Shown here piece by piece: positions 35,335 to 44,174 of a stretch of 64,000 nucleotides of DNA. The first letter of the stretch is position 1. Each line of letters starts with the position of its first letter. Made by a program: the position numbers and the translations under genes. Origin of the DNA: VXMO01 sp965205915 (GTDB lineage: Bacteria > Chloroflexota > Dehalococcoidia > UBA6926); the NCBI GenBank assembly GCA_965205915.1, contig OZ242191.1:744001-808000 (forward strand), read 5' to 3'. The notes beneath the pieces were generated by a model, which ran no database searches, was not told the origin of the DNA, and saw only the letters and a program-made list of their open reading frames with translations.

Positions 35335-35474
35335 TCTTCACTCCCGTCATTTAATCCGCCAAGCTTTCTGGGCTTGCACAGAGCCTACCCGCGTGGACAC
35401 CATCGCGGGCCTGCCTGTATACTGCCCTAAATTGACCAGTCATCATATGGCCGCGTCTATGGAGGGTGAATATC

Positions 35475-35915
35475 ATGATTACGCTTACTGAGTCGGCTGC
35501 TGAGAAGATTCTCGATCTGTTCAAGGAACAGGAATCCGAGGGCGCCTCGCTACGCGTCTTCGTCAAGGGCGACGGTGATGGACAGCCCGCTTTCGGCATG
35601 GCCATCGAGCCTGACCCGGGCGATGCCGATGAGACCATTGAGGCTTTTGGCGTCAAGGTTGTCGTCGACGAGGAGAGCCTGCCTTGGGTTATCGGCTCCG
35701 AGATTGATTTCATCGATAGCCTGGAGCGCACGGGCTTTACGATTCGCAACCCCAACATGGGTGGCGGCTGCGGTGGCGGTGGCGCTTGTGCCTGTGGTGG
35801 CGGCGGAGCGGAAGCCGGAGCGTGCGCCTGTGGTGGCGCCGGGGCCGGCGCGTGCGCTTGCGGCGCGGAGGAAGCAACCGCCGGAGCGACCGAGACGGCA
35901 GGACACGCCCACTAA
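35475..35915 (+). CDS. A-type Fe-S carrier (ErpA/IscA-like) with Cys-rich tail
   Basis: 146 residues from ATG 35475. Residues 1-95 match the HesB/IscA fold: ITLTESAAEKILDLF, LRVFVKGDGDGQPAFGMAIE, IDFIDSLERTGFTIRNPN. The first conserved cluster Cys (in the usual GGCSGF) is replaced: GDGQPAFG. The C-terminal CxC region is instead enlarged into about 45 residues of Gly/Ala with seven Cys, mostly as three GACACG units. It may deliver Fe-S clusters or store metal; the lost Cys and gained tail make a standard scaffold role doubtful. An ErpA annotation would be the safe call. The ribosome site is ggagg. Confidence 0.8.
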   Translation: MITLTESAAEKILDLFKEQESEGASLRVFVKGDGDGQPAFGMAIEPDPGDADETIEAFGVKVVVDEESLPWVIGSEIDFIDSLERTGFTIRNPNMGGGCGGGGACACGGGGAEAGACACGGAGAGACACGAEEATAGATETAGHAH

Positions 35916-35941
35916 CACCCATCGCTCAAAACTGAGTACCG

Positions 35942-35979
35942 AAAAGAGGGGAGCCGTTGAGGCTCCCCTCTTTCTCTTT
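35942..35979 (+). terminator. Intrinsic terminator after the Fe-S carrier gene
   Basis: Perfect stem aaagaggggagcc / ggctcccctcttt with a 5-base loop, then ctcttt. Confidence 0.92.
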
Positions 35980-36073
35980 AACAAAGTCTTAAGACACTGC
36001 GACCCGGCAAGCCAAGATTTCGGGCCGTGCCGCTGTATCATGTCACCATAGGCGGCCTTGAATGGAAGGTGAT

Positions 36074-36769
36074 ATGACAATCGCCGAGACATCCATCCTG
36101 ATCGTTGATGATGAACCCACTCTGCGGGAGGCGTTGACCTATTCGCTAAGTCGCGAGGGGTATTCCGTGCGGTCCGCCGCCACATCCGCGGAGGCGTTTG
36201 CCAAGATGGAGCGGCAGATGCCGAACTTCATCGTGCTTGATCTCGGCCTGCCGGATGCGGACGGTCTGGACCTGTGCCGTCAGGTGCGCAATCACAGCTC
36301 CGTGCCGATCCTGATGTTGACAGCGCGACAGTCCGAGGTCGACAAGATCGTCGGCCTGGAGATGGGCGGCGACGATTATATGACCAAGCCGTTCTCCATG
36401 CGTGAACTGCTAGCCCGCGTGAAGGCCATCCTGCGCCGCTCATCGCATGAGGCCGAGACAAAGCAGACGGACATCATCGAGTTTGGGGACATCGTCATCG
36501 ACCGGCTGGCGCATCGGGTCACGCACAAGGGGCAGGAGATCACGCTCACTCCATTGGAGTTCGAGATGCTGTCGTTTCTTGCGGATAATCGCGGCATCGT
36601 GTTCAGTCGTGAAACGCTATTGGATCGCGTGTGGAAGTATTCATACCCGGAGGGGAGCCGCACGGTGGATGTTCACATGCGGTGGCTGCGTCAGAAAATC
36701 GAGGATGATCCGGCCAATCCGCGGATACTCGTTACGGTCAGGGGCGTCGGTTACAAACTGGAGGCATGA
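36074..36769 (+). CDS. OmpR-family response regulator (PhoB-like)
   Basis: 231 residues from ATG 36074; an in-frame ATG at 36062 is equally possible. The receiver domain has the acidic pair in ILIVDDEP, phospho-acceptor Asp56 in VLDLGLPD, and Lys in MTKPFS. The C-terminal winged helix has TLTPLEFEMLSFLADNRG and SRTVDVHMRWLRQKIEDDP. It should bind direct repeats upstream of targets after phosphorylation by the adjacent kinase. The kinase gene begins at the base after its stop codon, so the pair is co-translated. PhoB is the nearest guess; no pst genes are present to confirm phosphate control. Confidence 0.93.
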   Translation: MTIAETSILIVDDEPTLREALTYSLSREGYSVRSAATSAEAFAKMERQMPNFIVLDLGLPDADGLDLCRQVRNHSSVPILMLTARQSEVDKIVGLEMGGDDYMTKPFSMRELLARVKAILRRSSHEAETKQTDIIEFGDIVIDRLAHRVTHKGQEITLTPLEFEMLSFLADNRGIVFSRETLLDRVWKYSYPEGSRTVDVHMRWLRQKIEDDPANPRILVTVRGVGYKLEA

Positions 36770-38527
36770 ATGCCCCGGATAACGCAGGGCCGCATCGGGT
36801 TGGCCCTGTGGGGCGGCCTGATTGTTGCCCTGATCTCCATCGCCGCCCTTTCATGGGTTCAGCTTGGGAGCATCGGGCAGGACATCAGCGGCGACTATTA
36901 CCTGGATGATGCCCGCGCGTTGGCGTACATCGTCGGCTCGCTCAATGAGCAGGACGGGTCCGGCGCAAGTAATCCCACAACAGACGCCTTACAGAGGTAC
37001 GCGAACGCGACCGGCGCTTATGTATCCTTGCACGACGCCGACGGCGCGATCATTTTTGCATCGGGTGAATCAGGCAATCCGGCGCGTGAGGCAGGCGCGC
37101 AGGAGGTCCTTGCGGCGTTGGGGCCGGACGGGAGCGGCACGGCACAGCGCCTGAATCCGCTGAACGGCGTGGAGAGCGCCTGGTTCGCGCATGCCTTGCC
37201 GGACCGGAGCGGCCTTATTCGCATCGCCGTGCCATTGGACAGTGTCGGAGTTGTTGTTGAACCATACCGACGGCTTCTGTTGTACACATCAATTGCCGCG
37301 GGCATCGTCATCTTGCTGCTCTTACTTGTTGTTACCCAGCGAACGGCTGCCCCACTGAAGAACCTCGCCCGGACGCTGAGAGCCGGACGATCCCCGAACG
37401 CGGAGGACTATGCCACCGCCAACCCGGAAGTGCGAGACATCGCGCGGCTAATCGGCAGGATGACGCAAGAGGAGCGGGGTATCACGTCAGCCGTCGAGAC
37501 ACAGCAAACACGGCTGGTGTCGATCCTGGATAACCTCAACGTGGGCATTATCGTGCTGGCCGAGGATGAGCGTGTGTTGCTGGCGAATGCCGCGGCATCG
37601 CAGTTGTTTGGGTTCGCGCAGCACGTTGACGAGGAAACGACACTCATTGGGCTGGTGCGGGACTTTGAGGCTGCGGAGGTGGCCCGACGCGCATTGAGCG
37701 AGTTCGCAACGGCGGTTGGCGAAATCACACACGCGGGAGAGCCGGGACGAACCACGCGCCTTGTTGCGGCGCCATATAGAGAGGGCGAGGAGCGACGGGT
37801 GTTACTTGCCGCGTACGATGTGTCAGAGGAGCGACGGGCTCAGCGGCTGCGGCACGAGTTTCTTGCAAATGCGTCCCACGAGATTCGGACGCCTCTGGCC
37901 GGCATACAAGCCACGCTGGAGACGCTCGACCTGGGCGCAATCGACGACCCGGATGCCGCACGCCCCTTTGTTTCAAGCGCGTTGGTGGAGGTACAACGGC
38001 TGACGACATTCGTCGAGAGCCTGTTGGACCTCTCACGGCTGGAAATGGGATGGACGAGGCTATCGTTGCAAACGATCGCGGTTGTCGATGTCATCGACCG
38101 TTGTCTTGGAATGATGTCATCCATGGCATCGCGGGCCGGAATCGAGGTTGTTGTGGACGTGCAGCAGGGATTGCCGGAGATCAGCGCCGACGCGGGCCGG
38201 TTGCATCAGGTGATGGTGAATCTTGTGCATAACGCAATCAAGTTCACGCCTGCCGGCGGGCGGGTCACTATTTCCTCTGAGAGCAGCAACGGCTCCGTCT
38301 GGCTGCATATCAAGGACACGGGTATTGGCATCCCTCCCGAAGATGTATCGCTGCTCATGGATCGCGTGGGTCAAGGCGACGAGAGCGGGATGCGCGGTGG
38401 CGGGTTGGGGCTTGCCATCGTGCGCCAGATTGTGGAGGCTCACCAGGGCGAGGTTCGCGTCGAGAGCGAAATCGGCAAGGGTTCCACGTTTTCTCTACGG
38501 CTTCCCCTGCACGTTCAACAACCCTGA
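36770..38527 (+). CDS. PhoR-like sensor histidine kinase
   Basis: 585 residues. Two membrane helices (about 10-31 and 168-187) bracket an extracytoplasmic sensor of about 135 residues. A HAMP-like stretch and a PAS domain follow (ILDNLNVGIIVLAEDERVLLANAAASQLFG). The phospho-acceptor is His370 in ANASHEIRTPL. The ATPase domain has NLVHNAIKFTP, DTGIGIPPED and GGGLGLAIVRQIVEAHQG. This is the PhoR/WalK architecture. Its partner is the regulator immediately upstream. The signal sensed cannot be told from the sequence. Confidence 0.93.
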   Translation: MPRITQGRIGLALWGGLIVALISIAALSWVQLGSIGQDISGDYYLDDARALAYIVGSLNEQDGSGASNPTTDALQRYANATGAYVSLHDADGAIIFASGESGNPAREAGAQEVLAALGPDGSGTAQRLNPLNGVESAWFAHALPDRSGLIRIAVPLDSVGVVVEPYRRLLLYTSIAAGIVILLLLLVVTQRTAAPLKNLARTLRAGRSPNAEDYATANPEVRDIARLIGRMTQEERGITSAVETQQTRLVSILDNLNVGIIVLAEDERVLLANAAASQLFGFAQHVDEETTLIGLVRDFEAAEVARRALSEFATAVGEITHAGEPGRTTRLVAAPYREGEERRVLLAAYDVSEERRAQRLRHEFLANASHEIRTPLAGIQATLETLDLGAIDDPDAARPFVSSALVEVQRLTTFVESLLDLSRLEMGWTRLSLQTIAVVDVIDRCLGMMSSMASRAGIEVVVDVQQGLPEISADAGRLHQVMVNLVHNAIKFTPAGGRVTISSESSNGSVWLHIKDTGIGIPPEDVSLLMDRVGQGDESGMRGGGLGLAIVRQIVEAHQGEVRVESEIGKGSTFSLRLPLHVQQP

Positions 38528-38656
38528 CGCGCGATCCCACGCGATTCGTTTCGCCGCCTGTTACACAGGCCTGCAAGGCGGGTCACAAATTGCCGCGCGC
38601 GGGTTCGGATGGTACACTTTGCCACACAGGGCAACGAGACCCGCGCGGAATGAGAG

Positions 38657-38681
38657 GTGGGGCGGCAATCCCACTTTTTTT
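38657..38681 (+). terminator. Intrinsic terminator or attenuator in the nusA leader
   Basis: Stem gtggg / cccac with an 8-base loop and seven T, 50 bases before nusA. It may terminate the upstream two-component operon or attenuate nusA, whose leaders are often autoregulated by NusA. Confidence 0.6.
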
Positions 38682-38734
38682 ATTAGCGCCGCTCGGCGCC
38701 TGGGAGTGGTCTTGGCAGTGGAAATGAGGGGCGT

Positions 38735-40369
38735 ATGAAGAGCGATTTCCTGCTCGCGGTAACGCAGTTGGCGACCGAACGCCGGCTGGGGCGTGACGTG
38801 GTCCTCGGAGCCATTGAGGACGCCGTGAGATCCGCCTATAAGCGTGAGGGATCTGAGTCTGACGACATCACCGTCCAGATACTACCGACAACCGGTGAAA
38901 TCATCGTCACCATCAACAAAGCCGTCGTTGAAACCGTAAGCCAACCCGCCGATGAGATCGGCCTGGATGAGGCGCGCCTCATCAAACCCGGCGCCAACAT
39001 TGGCGACAGGATTGGTGTAGAGGAAAGCCCCGAGGAAGCAGGCCGCATTGCCGCGCAGACCGCTAAGCAGGTCGTCATGCAGCGCCTGCGAGAGGCGGAA
39101 CGAGATCAAGTCTATGACGAGTATGCGGGCCGCATCAGTGAATTGATGACCGGCGTGGTACAGAAGGTTGAACAGGGGCAGGTCGTCATCAGCCTGGGGC
39201 GAACCGAGGCAATCCTGCCGACCGCAGAATCGGTGCCAAGCGAGCAATATTATCCCCGCCAGCGGATCCGCGTCCTTCTCCAGGAAGTGGAGAAGGGCAT
39301 TCGCGGGCCGAGAATCCTCGTCTCACGGGCCCACCGTGACCTGATTCGCCGGCTATTTGAGTTGGAAGTGCCGGAAATCATGAGCAATACGGTTGTCATT
39401 CGAAACGTCGCGCGCGAGCCCGGCTACCGCTCAAAGGTGGCCGTGGAGGCCCGACAAGAGGGTGTCGATCCGGTCGGCTCATGCGTTGGGCTGCGGGGCG
39501 TGCGTATTCAGAACATCGTGAATGAGTTGCACGGCGAGAAGATCGACGTGATCCCATGGAATGAGGATCCGGTGGTGTATATCGGTCATGCGCTCAGCCC
39601 GGCACAGACAACACGGGTCGAAATCACCGGTGATCGCTCCGCCCTCGTCGTAGTGCCCGAGCAGCAGTTGAGCCTCGCAATTGGGCGAGAGGGTCTCAAC
39701 GCGCGGCTGGCGGCACGTCTCACGGGATGGAAGATTGACATCCGCAGCACGTCAGAGGTGCTGGCAGAAGAGGCGGAGCGCGTCGCACGCGGGCCCGAGC
39801 AGACGACTGCGACGCAACAGGTTGCCGAGGAAGAGCCTGAGGTTGACGCCATCGTGGCGGATGCCGTCAGCGTGGCTGAAGAGGCGGAAACGCAGGCTGC
39901 CGCGGAGGTCGCTCCCGCTGAGGAGGCTGCCGCCGTCGCCGCGCCGGTTGAAGCTCCGACCGCTGAAAGCGAGATACAAGAGGAGCAGGAGGCCGTCGCA
40001 ATCACCGGGGAATCGGTGAGCGATGAGGCGGCTGTGGCAGAGACCGTGTCGCCTGAAGCGCCTGCTAAGACTGACAAGGACATTGAGGAAGAACTCCGCA
40101 AGCTGCAGGAGGAGGAAGAGGCGCTCCTGCGCGCGCTTGGGGAAACCAAGGGCGATTCGGACAAGGACGACAAGGAAGAGGCGGGCGAGGACGGGGAAGA
40201 GTCCCAGAGCTTCGACTTCGATGCCTTCTTACAGGAGTACCAATCAGAGCGGCCCGGCGAGACCGGCGGCGGCATCCGGTTTGCAGAGGACATTTTCCCG
40301 GAACGCGGCGGGCGTTTCCGCGGCGGGCGAGATGATCGGCGCGGCGGGCGGAGAGGCGGCAATCGCTAG
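38735..40369 (+). CDS. nusA: Transcription termination/antitermination factor NusA
   Basis: 544 residues. The N-terminal domain (FLLAVTQLATERRLGRDVVLGAIEDAVRSAYKR) is followed by S1 (MTGVVQKVEQGQVVISLG, AILPTAESVPSEQY) and two KH domains (KVAVEARQEGVDPVGSCVGLRGVRIQNIVNEL and LSLAIGREGLNARLAARLTGWKIDI). The last 190 residues are not classical NusA: an acidic Glu/Ala-rich part is followed by an RGG-type basic end. It binds RNA polymerase and nascent RNA. rimP, which usually precedes nusA, is absent. ylxR, infB, rbfA and truB follow as one operon. Confidence 0.95.
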   Translation: MKSDFLLAVTQLATERRLGRDVVLGAIEDAVRSAYKREGSESDDITVQILPTTGEIIVTINKAVVETVSQPADEIGLDEARLIKPGANIGDRIGVEESPEEAGRIAAQTAKQVVMQRLREAERDQVYDEYAGRISELMTGVVQKVEQGQVVISLGRTEAILPTAESVPSEQYYPRQRIRVLLQEVEKGIRGPRILVSRAHRDLIRRLFELEVPEIMSNTVVIRNVAREPGYRSKVAVEARQEGVDPVGSCVGLRGVRIQNIVNELHGEKIDVIPWNEDPVVYIGHALSPAQTTRVEITGDRSALVVVPEQQLSLAIGREGLNARLAARLTGWKIDIRSTSEVLAEEAERVARGPEQTTATQQVAEEEPEVDAIVADAVSVAEEAETQAAAEVAPAEEAAAVAAPVEAPTAESEIQEEQEAVAITGESVSDEAAVAETVSPEAPAKTDKDIEEELRKLQEEEEALLRALGETKGDSDKDDKEEAGEDGEESQSFDFDAFLQEYQSERPGETGGGIRFAEDIFPERGGRFRGGRDDRRGGRRGGNR

Positions 40370-40371
40370 AC

Positions 40372-40698
40372 GTGACGTCAACGAGACAGCGAGAACACCA
40401 GGGCGCGGAGGCACGGCGCAGACCCCAACGCACGTGCATCGCCTGTAGGCAGACGCGGGCCAAGCATGAGCTCGTGAGAATCGTTCGCGATGTGTCCGGC
40501 GCGGTGTCTGTCGACAGCACAGGCAAGCTCTCGGGACGGGGCGCGTATCTCTGCGGCACCGAACGGTGCTGGGAGCGGGGCCTGCGCGACAACTATCTTG
40601 AACATCGTTTATTGATCGGCACGCCCCTCTCGACAGAGGATCACGACCGTCTCCGCCACGAGGCGCAGGCAGTAATTGCAAGCCGGCGGGAAGGCTAG
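40372..40698 (+). CDS. ylxR: YlxR-family RNA-binding protein (DUF448)
   Basis: 108 residues with GTG start 2 bases after the nusA stop. The family core is RTCIACRQTRAKHELVRIVR, with GRGAYLC and the second Cys region CGTERCWERGLRDN. Members are small RNA- or nucleoid-binding proteins encoded between nusA and infB in many bacteria. The N-terminal 20 residues are basic and variable. Confidence 0.92.
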   Translation: MTSTRQREHQGAEARRRPQRTCIACRQTRAKHELVRIVRDVSGAVSVDSTGKLSGRGAYLCGTERCWERGLRDNYLEHRLLIGTPLSTEDHDRLRHEAQAVIASRREG

Positions 40699-40710
40699 AC
40701 GGTTCTCTCC

Positions 40711-42486
40711 ATGACTACACAGCGACGCACAGCAGTTTCCGAGGACCGGGTCCTTGAGTTGTCCCGCGCCATCACCGTGAGTGAACTCGCGGAGCAGGTG
40801 GGCGCGAACCCCGTCGAGGTGATCAAAAACCTGATGCGGATGGGCGTAATGGCGGGCCTGAATGACGCCATCGACGCCGAAGTGGCTACTCCAATCGCGC
40901 GGTTCTACGGATTCAACGTGCACCAGGCGGAATCCGACGACGCCGCGCTTGGCGAGCGGATGTCGGACACGGAGAAGACCGAGAACACTCAACCACGTCC
41001 ACCGGTCGTCACCGTCCTGGGACACGTCGATCACGGCAAGACCAGCATCCTCGACGCCGTACGGAAAACGAATGTGGCCGGCGGGGAGGCGGGCGGCATA
41101 ACGCAACACATCGGCGCGTACCAGGTGGATGTGAAAGGCGCTCCCGTCACGTTTCTGGACACGCCGGGCCATGAGGCGTTCACGACGCTGCGGGCGCGCG
41201 GGGCGAATGTGACGGATATCGCGGTGCTCGTGGTGGCGGCGGACGATGGCGTCATGCCGCAGACAATCGAGGCGATCAATCACACCAAGGCGGCAGACGT
41301 GCCGATTATCGTGGCGATCAACAAGATGGACGTTCCGGCAGCCGACCCTGAGCGCGTCAAGCGGCAACTCTCGGAGCAAGAGGTGCTCGTCGAGGACTGG
41401 GGCGGAGACGTTCTGAGCGTTCCCATGTCCGCGCGAACGGGCGACGGGCTGGAGAGTCTCCTGGAGTCCATACAGCTTGTCGCGGAGATTTCGGCTTTTA
41501 CGGCCGATCCGGAAGTGTCGGCGCGGGGAACCGTCATCGAGGCTCGCCTTGAGCAGAACCGCGGCCCTGTTGCCACTGTGCTGGTGCAATCCGGCACTCT
41601 CAAACCCGGCATGACGGTTCTTGTGGGCACGACATGGGGCAAGATACGGGCCATGACGGATTTCCGGGGCAATCGGCTGGCGGAGGCAGGCCCTTCCACA
41701 CCGGTGGAGATTCTTGGGCTTGAGGATGTTCCCGGGGCCGGAGATGTGCTGGAGGTCATGGAGGCCGATCAGGACGCTCGCTCGATAGCGGCGGCACGGG
41801 CGGCGGATGCCAAGACGGCAGACAGGCGTCAGCCCTCAAGTCTGGAACAATACGCCACGCAGATCGGCAGCGGCGACGTTCGGGATCTGAAGCTGATCAT
41901 CAAGGCAGATACGCAGGGCAGCCTTGAGGCGGTGCGCAGCTCAATCTCCCGGCTCGGGAACGAGACGACGCGCCCCAATATCCTTCACGCGGACGTGGGC
42001 TCCATCACGGAGGGCGACGTACTGCTTGCGACGGCCTCAGACGCCACAATCTTCGGATTCAACTCCCGGATCGAGACGGCGGCGCGCCGTTTGGCGGACA
42101 TGCGCGGCGTCGAGATTCGCAACTACGCCATTATTTACCAGCTATTGGATGATCTGGACAACGCGCTGCGTGGGCTTGCTGCTCCGTTGCTTCAGGACGT
42201 CGAGGAGGGCCGAGCGGAGGTTCGGCAGGTCTTCGATGTCCGCGGAGGGCGCATAGCGGGCTGCGTGGTTACGGAGGGTCGTGTGCGTCGCACATCACTG
42301 GCGCGCGTCCTGCGGAATAGAGAGATCATCATGGATGGACCCATCTCAAGCCTCAGGCGATACCGCGACGAGGCGCGAGAGGTGAATGCCGGACAGGAGT
42401 GCGGCATCGGCGTTCGGGACTTTTCAGACTTTGAAGAAGGCGACATTATCATGACGTACGTTCAGCAGGAGCGACCGTCCTACTAA
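40711..42486 (+). CDS. infB: Translation initiation factor IF-2
   Basis: 591 residues, near the short end for bacterial IF-2. The IF2-N module (ITVSELAEQVGANPVEVIKNLMRMG) spans about 21-46, with only a brief linker before the G domain. G1 GHVDHGKT is at 104-111, G2 GGITQHIGAYQV, G3 DTPGHEAF and G4 NKMD. The C-terminal domains (SLEAVRSSISRLG, FNSRIETAARRLADMRGVEIRNY) end in the fMet-tRNA-binding fold. It positions initiator tRNA on the small subunit. Confidence 0.96.
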   Translation: MTTQRRTAVSEDRVLELSRAITVSELAEQVGANPVEVIKNLMRMGVMAGLNDAIDAEVATPIARFYGFNVHQAESDDAALGERMSDTEKTENTQPRPPVVTVLGHVDHGKTSILDAVRKTNVAGGEAGGITQHIGAYQVDVKGAPVTFLDTPGHEAFTTLRARGANVTDIAVLVVAADDGVMPQTIEAINHTKAADVPIIVAINKMDVPAADPERVKRQLSEQEVLVEDWGGDVLSVPMSARTGDGLESLLESIQLVAEISAFTADPEVSARGTVIEARLEQNRGPVATVLVQSGTLKPGMTVLVGTTWGKIRAMTDFRGNRLAEAGPSTPVEILGLEDVPGAGDVLEVMEADQDARSIAAARAADAKTADRRQPSSLEQYATQIGSGDVRDLKLIIKADTQGSLEAVRSSISRLGNETTRPNILHADVGSITEGDVLLATASDATIFGFNSRIETAARRLADMRGVEIRNYAIIYQLLDDLDNALRGLAAPLLQDVEEGRAEVRQVFDVRGGRIAGCVVTEGRVRRTSLARVLRNREIIMDGPISSLRRYRDEAREVNAGQECGIGVRDFSDFEEGDIIMTYVQQERPSY

Positions 42487-42532
42487 CCCCGTTCCCACAT
42501 GCGCGAACGGATCGGCGCAACAGGAGGGCTCC

Positions 42533-42919
42533 ATGTCAAGGCGCACGGAGCGCATCAATGAGCTCCTTCGCGACCATCTCAGCACGCTATTGGCGCGTGA
42601 CATCAATGACCCGCGCATAGACGGCATCGTAACGATCACGTCCGTGGAAATCTCGCAGGATTTCGCGCATGCCCGTGTATGGGTCAGCGTGGTAGGCGGC
42701 CCCGAAAGCGCACAGAACACTCTCCAGGGTTTGCGGTCTGCCTCCGGCTTTCTCCAGCGGGGCCTGCTGAGCATCGGTCTACGGCGCACACCGGAGCTGG
42801 ACTTCGTTATGGACGACACTATGGAGCGGGCAGACCGGATCAATCGGTTGCTGGATAGCGTGACTCCTGAACAGACACAATTGGGAACATCGGACGGGGA
42901 CAGTGATGGCGAACGCTAG
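42533..42919 (+). CDS. rbfA: Ribosome-binding factor A
   Basis: 128 residues. The single KH-like fold is recognisable from the opening RTERINELLRDHLSTLLARDINDPRIDGIVTITSVEIS, AHARVWVSV and the RRTPELDFVMDDTMERADRINRLL end. It helps 16S rRNA maturation at low temperature. Its last codons overlap the start of truB by 14 bases. Confidence 0.94.
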   Translation: MSRRTERINELLRDHLSTLLARDINDPRIDGIVTITSVEISQDFAHARVWVSVVGGPESAQNTLQGLRSASGFLQRGLLSIGLRRTPELDFVMDDTMERADRINRLLDSVTPEQTQLGTSDGDSDGER

Positions 42920-43850
42920 CCTCAATGGTTTTCTCTCGATCTGGAAGCCGCGCGGCGCAACATCCTTTGACATCGTTAAGCGCCTGCGCCGGGCCAGCCG
43001 GGTCAAGCGCGTCGGGCATGGCGGAACACTCGATCCGGCCGCGGAGGGGGTGCTGCCCATCCTGTTCGGGCAGGCGACGCGGCTCAGCAACCGCATCGAG
43101 GAACTCGCCAAGGGGTACGAGGGTGAGATCTTGCTCGGCACGGTAACCGACACCCTGGACATGGACGGAACCGTGCTTGATACGAGGCCAACGGATCACG
43201 TGACGGAACAGGCCCTGCTGGACACTATCCCGGAGTTTACCGGGGAGATTCAGCAGGTGCCGCCCATGTACAGCGCCCTCAAACACCAGGGAGAGCGCCT
43301 GTATGAGATTGCGCGGCGCGGTGAAGAGGTTCAACGGGAGCCGCGCGCCGTGATGGTCTACGGCATCGACGTGCAGTCCGTTGCCCTGCCCCGCGTGCGT
43401 TTGTCCGTGACGTGCGGGCGTGGCATGTATGTGAGGTCCCTTGCGGCGGACATAGGCGAGAAACTCGGTTGCGGCGGTGTTCTCGATGGACTCCAGCGAG
43501 TTCGCGTCGGGCCGTTCAACGAGAGCAACTCGATGACGTTGGAAGAAGCGGAGGAAGCGCTGGCCGGCGAGCGGGCATCGGAGTCGGTGGCGCCTCTTGA
43601 GACCGTCTTTCCGGGTTGGCCGGCCGTTCAGGTTCGCGCCGGATTCACGGGGCGCGTTCGCTCAGGCATGGACCTGGCGGCGGCATCCGGAGATTGGGTC
43701 GGGGTGCCGGGAGAATCCGACGAAGTCTTTTGTCCTGGGCCTGAGACGGGCAATGCTGTGGCGCTTGGACCGGACGGCTCCCTGCTGGCGCTGTTACGCC
43801 GCACCGTCGCGGGCAGGTGGCACCCGCACACGGTTTTTGGGCCGGGATAG
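42906..43850 (+). CDS. truB: tRNA pseudouridine(55) synthase TruB
   Basis: 314 residues from ATG 42906 (a GTG one codon earlier is possible). The catalytic Asp43 is in GHGGTLDPAAEGVLPILFGQATRL. Other family phrases are NGFLSIWKPRGATSFDIVKRLRR, QQVPPMYSALKHQGERLYEIARRG and TCGRGMYVRSLAADIGEKLG. The C-terminal PUA-like region is longer than the minimum. It makes pseudouridine at U55 of tRNA. It ends the nusA operon. Confidence 0.95.
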   Translation: MANASLNGFLSIWKPRGATSFDIVKRLRRASRVKRVGHGGTLDPAAEGVLPILFGQATRLSNRIEELAKGYEGEILLGTVTDTLDMDGTVLDTRPTDHVTEQALLDTIPEFTGEIQQVPPMYSALKHQGERLYEIARRGEEVQREPRAVMVYGIDVQSVALPRVRLSVTCGRGMYVRSLAADIGEKLGCGGVLDGLQRVRVGPFNESNSMTLEEAEEALAGERASESVAPLETVFPGWPAVQVRAGFTGRVRSGMDLAAASGDWVGVPGESDEVFCPGPETGNAVALGPDGSLLALLRRTVAGRWHPHTVFGPG

Positions 43851-43987
43851 CGTGGCATTGCCGCAATCTGTTGTGAAAAGCGTGGATGTTTGGCGACGCA
43901 ACGGCGACTAGAAGCATCAGCATCTTGACACGGACACGTCGCCGCCCCTAGAGTCAATGTCACAGAGCCTAGTCGCGAGGGAAGAAA

Positions 43988-44137
43988 ATGGCAGACACTG
44001 AAGCCTATTGCTTGAAGTGCCGAACAAAGCGCACGATCACCAACGCTACTGAGGTAACACTCAAGAACGGGCGCCCGGCCACGCAGGGAACGTGCCCTGT
44101 GTGCAATACCAAGGTTTTCCGCATCGGCAAGGGCTAA
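43988..44137 (+). CDS. DUF5679-like small zinc-ribbon protein
   Basis: 49 residues. Cys pairs are YCLKC and CPVC, separated by a conserved middle EVTLKNGRPATQGT, and the end reads TKVFRIGKG. This layout is typical of DUF5679, often found near ribosomal or translation genes in Chloroflexota. The ribosome site gaggga is close to the ATG. Function is unknown; a ribosome-associated role is a guess. It lies 137 bases after truB and may share its transcript. Confidence 0.85.
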   Translation: MADTEAYCLKCRTKRTITNATEVTLKNGRPATQGTCPVCNTKVFRIGKG

Positions 44138-44174
44138 GGCCCAGCGGATTCTTTGTAAGCCTGTCCCGTGACAA

